NCBI RefSeq assembly: GCF_030823405.1 | Contig: NZ_JAUSXC010000001.1 | Coordinates: forward strand, 2,587,001-2,651,000 | Direction of reading: 5' to 3' | DNA length: 64,000 nt | From: Chryseobacterium ginsenosidimutans | GTDB taxonomy: Bacteria > Bacteroidota > Bacteroidia > Flavobacteriales > Weeksellaceae | Notes under the pieces: generated by a model | The model's database searches: none | What the model was told of the DNA's origin: nothing | The model's input: only the letters and a program-made list of their open reading frames with translations | In this document: positions 60,207-64,000 of the stretch, one piece after another | How positions within the stretch are numbered: the stretch's first letter is position 1 | Layout of the letters: every line of letters starts with the position of its first letter | Position numbers and translations under genes: made by a program

Positions 60207-60698
60207 ATGAATTATGAACTCAGAGAAATGCTTCCCCATGACGAAGCGAAAGTTTTAGAAATATTCAAACAGGGTATTGATGGAGGAGTTGCCACTTTCG
60301 ACACATTAATTCCTACAGCTGAAGCCTGGAATATGGAGTTTCTCAACGATTGCAGATGGGTATTGGAGAACGAAACCAATGAAGTTGTCGGTTGGTGTGC
60401 TTTGAGGTCAGTAAGTAAAAAAGAATGCTTCAAAGGTGTTGCAGAAGTTAGCATTTACTTTGACAATAATTATCAGGGTAAAGGTTTGGGTTCGGTTTTG
60501 CTTAAAAAGATGATTTTGGATAGCGAGAGCCACGGATTCTGGACTTTACAAGCGAATATCTTCCCTGAAAATGAAGCTTCAATAAAATTTCATCAGAAAA
60601 ATGGTTTTCGAATAGTAGGTACAAGAAAAAAAATTGGAAAACTCAACGGTGAATGGAAAGACCTTATCATGTTTGAAAAAAGAAGCGAGATAATTTAG
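60207..60698 (+). CDS. GNAT N-acetyltransferase
   Basis: 163 aa; acetyl-CoA loop QGKGLGSVLL and C-terminal FHQKNGFRIVGTRKKIG. The pattern IFKQGIDGGVATFDT and WVLENETNEVVGWCAL is like phosphinothricin/methionine sulfone acetyltransferases (PAT/MddA group). Substrate unknown; amino-group acetylation of an amino acid analogue is the family trend. Translationally close to DUF421 (6 bp). Confidence 0.88.
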   Translation: MNYELREMLPHDEAKVLEIFKQGIDGGVATFDTLIPTAEAWNMEFLNDCRWVLENETNEVVGWCALRSVSKKECFKGVAEVSIYFDNNYQGKGLGSVLLKKMILDSESHGFWTLQANIFPENEASIKFHQKNGFRIVGTRKKIGKLNGEWKDLIMFEKRSEII

Positions 60699-60806
60699 TC
60701 ATAAAAAATAATAAAGTTTCTTAAAAGTTCTTTAGAATTTAATAATAATACATTATTGGCATTGGTCTTGTAAGTTTTTGTATTGTAATTTGAAAATATT
60801 TTATTT

Positions 60807-61079
60807 ATGAAAATTTTGACTAAAATAATAGGGTTATTCTTAATTGTTTTTTCCTTTGCTTATTACGATGCGTCACCGCTGCAGAGGGGTCATCGTCATG
60901 GTCCGCCGAAACATCATTATTCGGGGCCGCACAGACCGCATTACCGAAAGGTTGTTTATCACAGACCTCCGGGACATTATTACAAAAAACATTATTACAA
61001 ACCTGTAAGACACAGATATTATTCTCACAGACCTCACCGCGTTTATCACAGCAGACCGGTAGTTGTCGTAAGGTTATAA
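60807..61079 (+). CDS. Small secreted His/Tyr/Pro/Arg-rich protein
   Basis: 90 aa: signal peptide (MKILTKIIGLFLIVFSFAYY), then an extremely basic, repetitive segment of His, Arg, Tyr, Pro and Lys (RGHRHGPPKHHYSGPH, HYYKKHYYKPVRHRYY). Sixteen or more His suggest metal or polyanion binding, but no family was recognised. Could be a periplasmic metal buffer or surface coat peptide. Monocistronic, strong terminator. Confidence 0.65.
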   Translation: MKILTKIIGLFLIVFSFAYYDASPLQRGHRHGPPKHHYSGPHRPHYRKVVYHRPPGHYYKKHYYKPVRHRYYSHRPHRVYHSRPVVVVRL

Positions 61080-61080
61080 A

Positions 61081-61115
61081 TAAAATAGGCTATCCATATG
61101 AGATAGCCTATTTTA
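61081..61115 (+). terminator. Terminator of the His-rich gene
   Basis: TAAAATAGGCTATC / GATAGCCTATTTTA perfect 14-bp stem, loop CATATGA. Confidence 0.9.
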
Positions 61116-61220
61116 TGCATTTGCTCTTTTGTAATTCTTTAGGAATCAAATAAATTTTTTAATAATATTTCTAAAATAGAAGGAGATATTTCTATGGATT
61201 GAAATGAATGATAAATGCAA

Positions 61221-61535
61221 TTAAAGCCTCGATTTCTTCGGATTCAGGAACGTATTGAAGATCATTACTTCCTGTCCAAATTTTTTCTCAACTATTTCGG
61301 CAATATTCAGCATTTCGCTTTTGATAAAATCTTCACGAACATCTTCATTATAGAAAATTAAAAGAAGATTATAGTTTTTGCCGTCTTCGATATAATCACT
61401 GTGAACCTCAGAAAGAATATATTTATCTACATCCATCAGGTTTTCCGTCATCAAAACCAGTGTTTCGTCCATATAATTTTCCCATTCTTCTAGATTATCT
61501 TTCGTACAGTGGAAAGTTATACTTAATACGCTCAT
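61221..61535 (-). CDS. DUF4286 family protein
   Basis: 104 aa, ferredoxin-like small protein: SVLSITFHCTKDNLEEWENYMDE start, VDKYILSEVHSD and YNLLLIFYNED strands, and a C-terminal FGQEVMIFNTFLNPKK segment. Fits the Bacteroidota DUF4286 family of unknown function. Cytoplasmic. Divergent from gyrA with a 148-bp gap. Confidence 0.78.
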   Translation of the reverse strand: MSVLSITFHCTKDNLEEWENYMDETLVLMTENLMDVDKYILSEVHSDYIEDGKNYNLLLIFYNEDVREDFIKSEMLNIAEIVEKKFGQEVMIFNTFLNPKKSRL

Positions 61536-61683
61536 ATTTTATGAATTTTTAAGATTTTTTGGATAAATTCTACGGCAAAAATCGACAAATTTTTCGTAAA
61601 TTAGCCCGTTATTAAAAATTGAGAATAGATAATTTTCAGACACATATCTAAAGGTCTGACAATCATTATAATAAAATTTGTTT

Positions 61684-64000
61684 ATGCAAAAAGAAGGAGA
61701 AAGATTGATTCCTATCAACATTGTTGATGAAATGAAATCATCTTATATCGATTATTCGATGTCTGTTATTGTTTCCAGAGCATTACCGGATGTAAGAGAT
61801 GGTTTAAAACCCGTTCATAGAAGAGTGCTTTATGGTATGTATGGATTAGGGGTTTTTTCTAATAGAAAATATTTAAAATCTGCGAGAATTGTTGGGGATG
61901 TTTTAGGTAAATATCACCCGCATGGAGACTCCTCCGTATATGATGCAATGGTAAGAATGGCTCAGGATTGGAGCTTACGTTATCCTCAGGTTGACGGACA
62001 GGGGAACTTCGGTTCTATGGATGGTGATCCGCCTGCAGCAATGCGTTACACGGAAGCAAGATTGAAAAAAATCTCTGATGAGATACTTTCAGATTTAGAT
62101 AAAGAAACGGTAGATTTCCAGAATAACTTCGATGATAGTTTAACTGAACCCACAGTAATGCCTTCGAAAATCCCAAACCTATTGGTAAACGGGACTTCGG
62201 GTATCGCGGTAGGGATGGCGACAAATATGGCTCCTCACAATTTAACGGAGGCTGTAAATGCTATTTGTGCATATATCGACAACAGAGAAATCACGATTGA
62301 TGAATTGATGCAGCATATCATCGCACCAGACTTCCCAACTGGGGGAATTATTTACGGTTACGATGGTGTTAGAGATGCTTTCCATACAGGAAGAGGCAGA
62401 GTAGTTCTTAGAGCTAAAGTTGCTTTTGAAGAAATTGGAAACAGAAATGCAATTATCGTTAGCGAAATTCCTTTTCAGGTAAATAAAGCCGAAATGATCG
62501 CAAGAACGGCAGAACTTGTGAAGGATGAAAAAATTCCCGGTATTTATGAGATCAGAGATGAGTCGGACAGAAGAGGTCTGCGTATTGTTTATGAATTAAA
62601 AAATGATGCGATTCCTAATGTTGTCTTAAACTTATTATATAAATATACTTCACTTCAGACATCTTTTAGTGTTAATAATATTGCTTTGGTACATGGTAGA
62701 CCGGAACAATTGAACTTAAAAGATATTATTCACCATTTCGTAGAGCACAGACATGAAGTAATTGTAAGAAGAACTCAGTACGAGCTTAAAAAAGCCAAAG
62801 AAAGAGCTCATATCTTAGAAGGTTTCATGAAAGTGATCGGAACTCAGGATTCTTTAGATAAAGCAATCTCAATCATCCGTCACAGTGCAAATCCACAGGC
62901 TGCGAAAGAAGGAATTATTGAGGAATTTGATTTGTCTGATATTCAGGCTCAGGCTATTCTAGATCTTCGTCTTGCTCGTTTGACAGGAATGGAGCTTGAT
63001 AAAATCCGTGATGAGTATGATGCAATCATGAAAGAAATTGCAGATTTAGAAGATATTTTGACAAATGAACCAAGAAGATTCCAGATCATTAAGGACGAAT
63101 TGGTTGAAGTAAGAGAAAAATATGGTGACGAAAGAAGAACGGAAATCGATTATTCAGGCGGAGAAATGTCTATTGAAGATATTATCCCGAATGAAGCGGT
63201 AGTTCTTACGATTTCTCATGCAGGGTATGTAAAGAGAACATTGCTTTCAGAATACAAAATCCAAAGTAGAGGCGGTGTTGGAAACAAGGCGGCAACAACA
63301 AGAGATTCAGATTTCCTTGAGTATATTGTTTCTGCGACCAACCACCAGTATATGTTGTTCTTCACAGAAAAAGGAAGATGTTACTGGCTAAGAGTATTCG
63401 AAATCCCTGAAGGTTCTAAAACAGCAAAAGGAAGGGCTGTTCAGAATTTGATTAACATCGAACCGGATGATAAAATTAAAGCATATATCAGAACTAATAA
63501 CTTAAAAGATTCCGAATACGTGAATCAAATGAGTGTTGTGATGGTTACTAAAAATGGTACTATCAAAAAAACATCATTAGAGGCGTATTCAAGACCAAGA
63601 GTTAATGGTGTAAATGCTATTGAAATTAGAGATAATGACCAATTGTTAGGTGCTTATTTAACAAACGGAACTTCTGAGATCATGATTGCTACGAAAAATG
63701 GTAAATGTATCCGTTTCCCTGAAGAAAAAGTAAGAGAAGTAGGTAGAGGTTCTATCGGGGTTCGTGGTATCAGCATGGAAGATAATGATGAGGCAATTGG
63801 TATGATTGTTGTGAATGATGTCGAGAATGAAACAGTTCTTGTGGTATCTGAAAAAGGATATGGAAAAAGAACAGCAGTAGAAGATTACAGAATTACCAAC
63901 AGAGGAGGAAAAGGAGTTATTACTCTTAATATCACCGAGAAAACAGGAAATCTTATTGCTATTCAAAATGTAACAGACGAAGATGGATTGATGATTATCA
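61684..64000 (+). CDS. gyrA: DNA gyrase subunit A, 5' part (runs off the window)
   Basis: About 772 codons of a gene that continues beyond the right edge. Starts [18 protein letters not shown]; the breakage-reunion domain has [20 protein letters not shown] and the catalytic Tyr122 in [10 protein letters not shown] (same number as in E. coli GyrA). The beta-pinwheel shows a GyrA-box NRGGKG, which separates it from ParC. Supercoils DNA with GyrB. Residues 83 and 87 are Ser and Asp, the quinolone-sensitive type. The upstream element is TAAAATTTG, one base off the -7 consensus. Confidence 0.97.
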   Translation, partial: MQKEGERLIPINIVDEMKSSYIDYSMSVIVSRALPDVRDGLKPVHRRVLYGMYGLGVFSNRKYLKSARIVGDVLGKYHPHGDSSVYDAMVRMAQDWSLRYPQVDGQGNFGSMDGDPPAAMRYTEARLKKISDEILSDLDKETVDFQNNFDDSLTEPTVMPSKIPNLLVNGTSGIAVGMATNMAPHNLTEAVNAICAYIDNREITIDELMQHIIAPDFPTGGIIYGYDGVRDAFHTGRGRVVLRAKVAFEEIGNRNAIIVSEIPFQVNKAEMIARTAELVKDEKIPGIYEIRDESDRRGLRIVYELKNDAIPNVVLNLLYKYTSLQTSFSVNNIALVHGRPEQLNLKDIIHHFVEHRHEVIVRRTQYELKKAKERAHILEGFMKVIGTQDSLDKAISIIRHSANPQAAKEGIIEEFDLSDIQAQAILDLRLARLTGMELDKIRDEYDAIMKEIADLEDILTNEPRRFQIIKDELVEVREKYGDERRTEIDYSGGEMSIEDIIPNEAVVLTISHAGYVKRTLLSEYKIQSRGGVGNKAATTRDSDFLEYIVSATNHQYMLFFTEKGRCYWLRVFEIPEGSKTAKGRAVQNLINIEPDDKIKAYIRTNNLKDSEYVNQMSVVMVTKNGTIKKTSLEAYSRPRVNGVNAIEIRDNDQLLGAYLTNGTSEIMIATKNGKCIRFPEEKVREVGRGSIGVRGISMEDNDEAIGMIVVNDVENETVLVVSEKGYGKRTAVEDYRITNRGGKGVITLNITEKTGNLIAIQNVTDEDGLMII

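Noticed and set aside
62015..62224. Minus-strand frame inside gyrA and other long antisense frames within atpA, uvrA and the barrel genes
   Set aside because: Shadows of strongly conserved genes on the opposite strand.

Overview
The window is a chromosomal segment of a flavobacterium, most likely Chryseobacterium or a close relative (Weeksellaceae, Bacteroidota); the genus is my inference. Support seen in the sequence: AT-rich DNA, most promoters carrying the Bacteroidota -7 element TAnnTTTG with little Shine-Dalgarno signal, three proteins with type IX secretion (T9SS) type A sorting tails, a mevalonate-pathway kinase, T6SS subunits of the Bacteroidota kind, and a small double-glycine-leader (bacteriocin-like) gene of a kind seen in Chryseobacterium. 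No tRNA, rRNA, CRISPR array, insertion sequence or prophage is visible.

Layout. 1-7.3 kb is mostly on the minus strand: lipid A-type acyltransferase and glycosyltransferase, rpsF-rpsR-rplI, a serine hydrolase with TPRs, a 2-oxoacid dehydrogenase E2 and a SAM hydrolase. PhoH follows, then four consecutive secreted beta-barrel genes (8.5-11.4 kb), TM2 and ffh. The ATP synthase operon (13.3-19.3 kb) holds a small membrane gene, atpB, atpE, atpF, atpH, an unexpected secreted-protein gene, atpA and atpG; atpD and atpC are absent. 19.4-32.9 kb carries CorC/HlyC, clpS, udk, an FtsB/DivIC-like gene, a lone short methylmalonyl-CoA mutase subunit, a methyltransferase, a dipeptidase, a T9SS cargo, an SDR, etfB-etfA, a bifunctional nuclease and a nucleoside transporter. 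33.0-35.4 kb is an ECF sigma, membrane partner and outer membrane protein module. 36-46 kb holds thiolase, an MFS transporter, a secreted metalloprotease, mevalonate kinase plus UbiA prenyltransferase, proline dehydrogenase and another T9SS cargo.

The most unusual part is 46.2-53.6 kb. An XRE regulator is separated from an M14 peptidase by about 790 bp of AT-rich non-coding DNA. It carries four copies of ACAAATGTAA-type repeats at 22-23 bp spacing, two more copies further away, and a perfect DnaA box. Next come a DUF4920 protein, an amino acid permease, an almost perfect 25-bp GC-rich palindrome, and an isolated tssE-tssF pair closed by a strong hairpin. The right end has a stress-type group (ABM, DJ-1/PfpI, Crp/Fnr), uvrA, small secreted proteins, the bacteriocin-like peptide gene, DUF421, GNAT, a His-rich protein, DUF4286 and the 5' part of gyrA.

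Several genes (SAM hydrolase, atpB, M14 peptidase, one T9SS cargo) can be extended upstream to a TTG that is actually the end of their own -7 promoter element; starts here were set to the downstream ATG for that reason.
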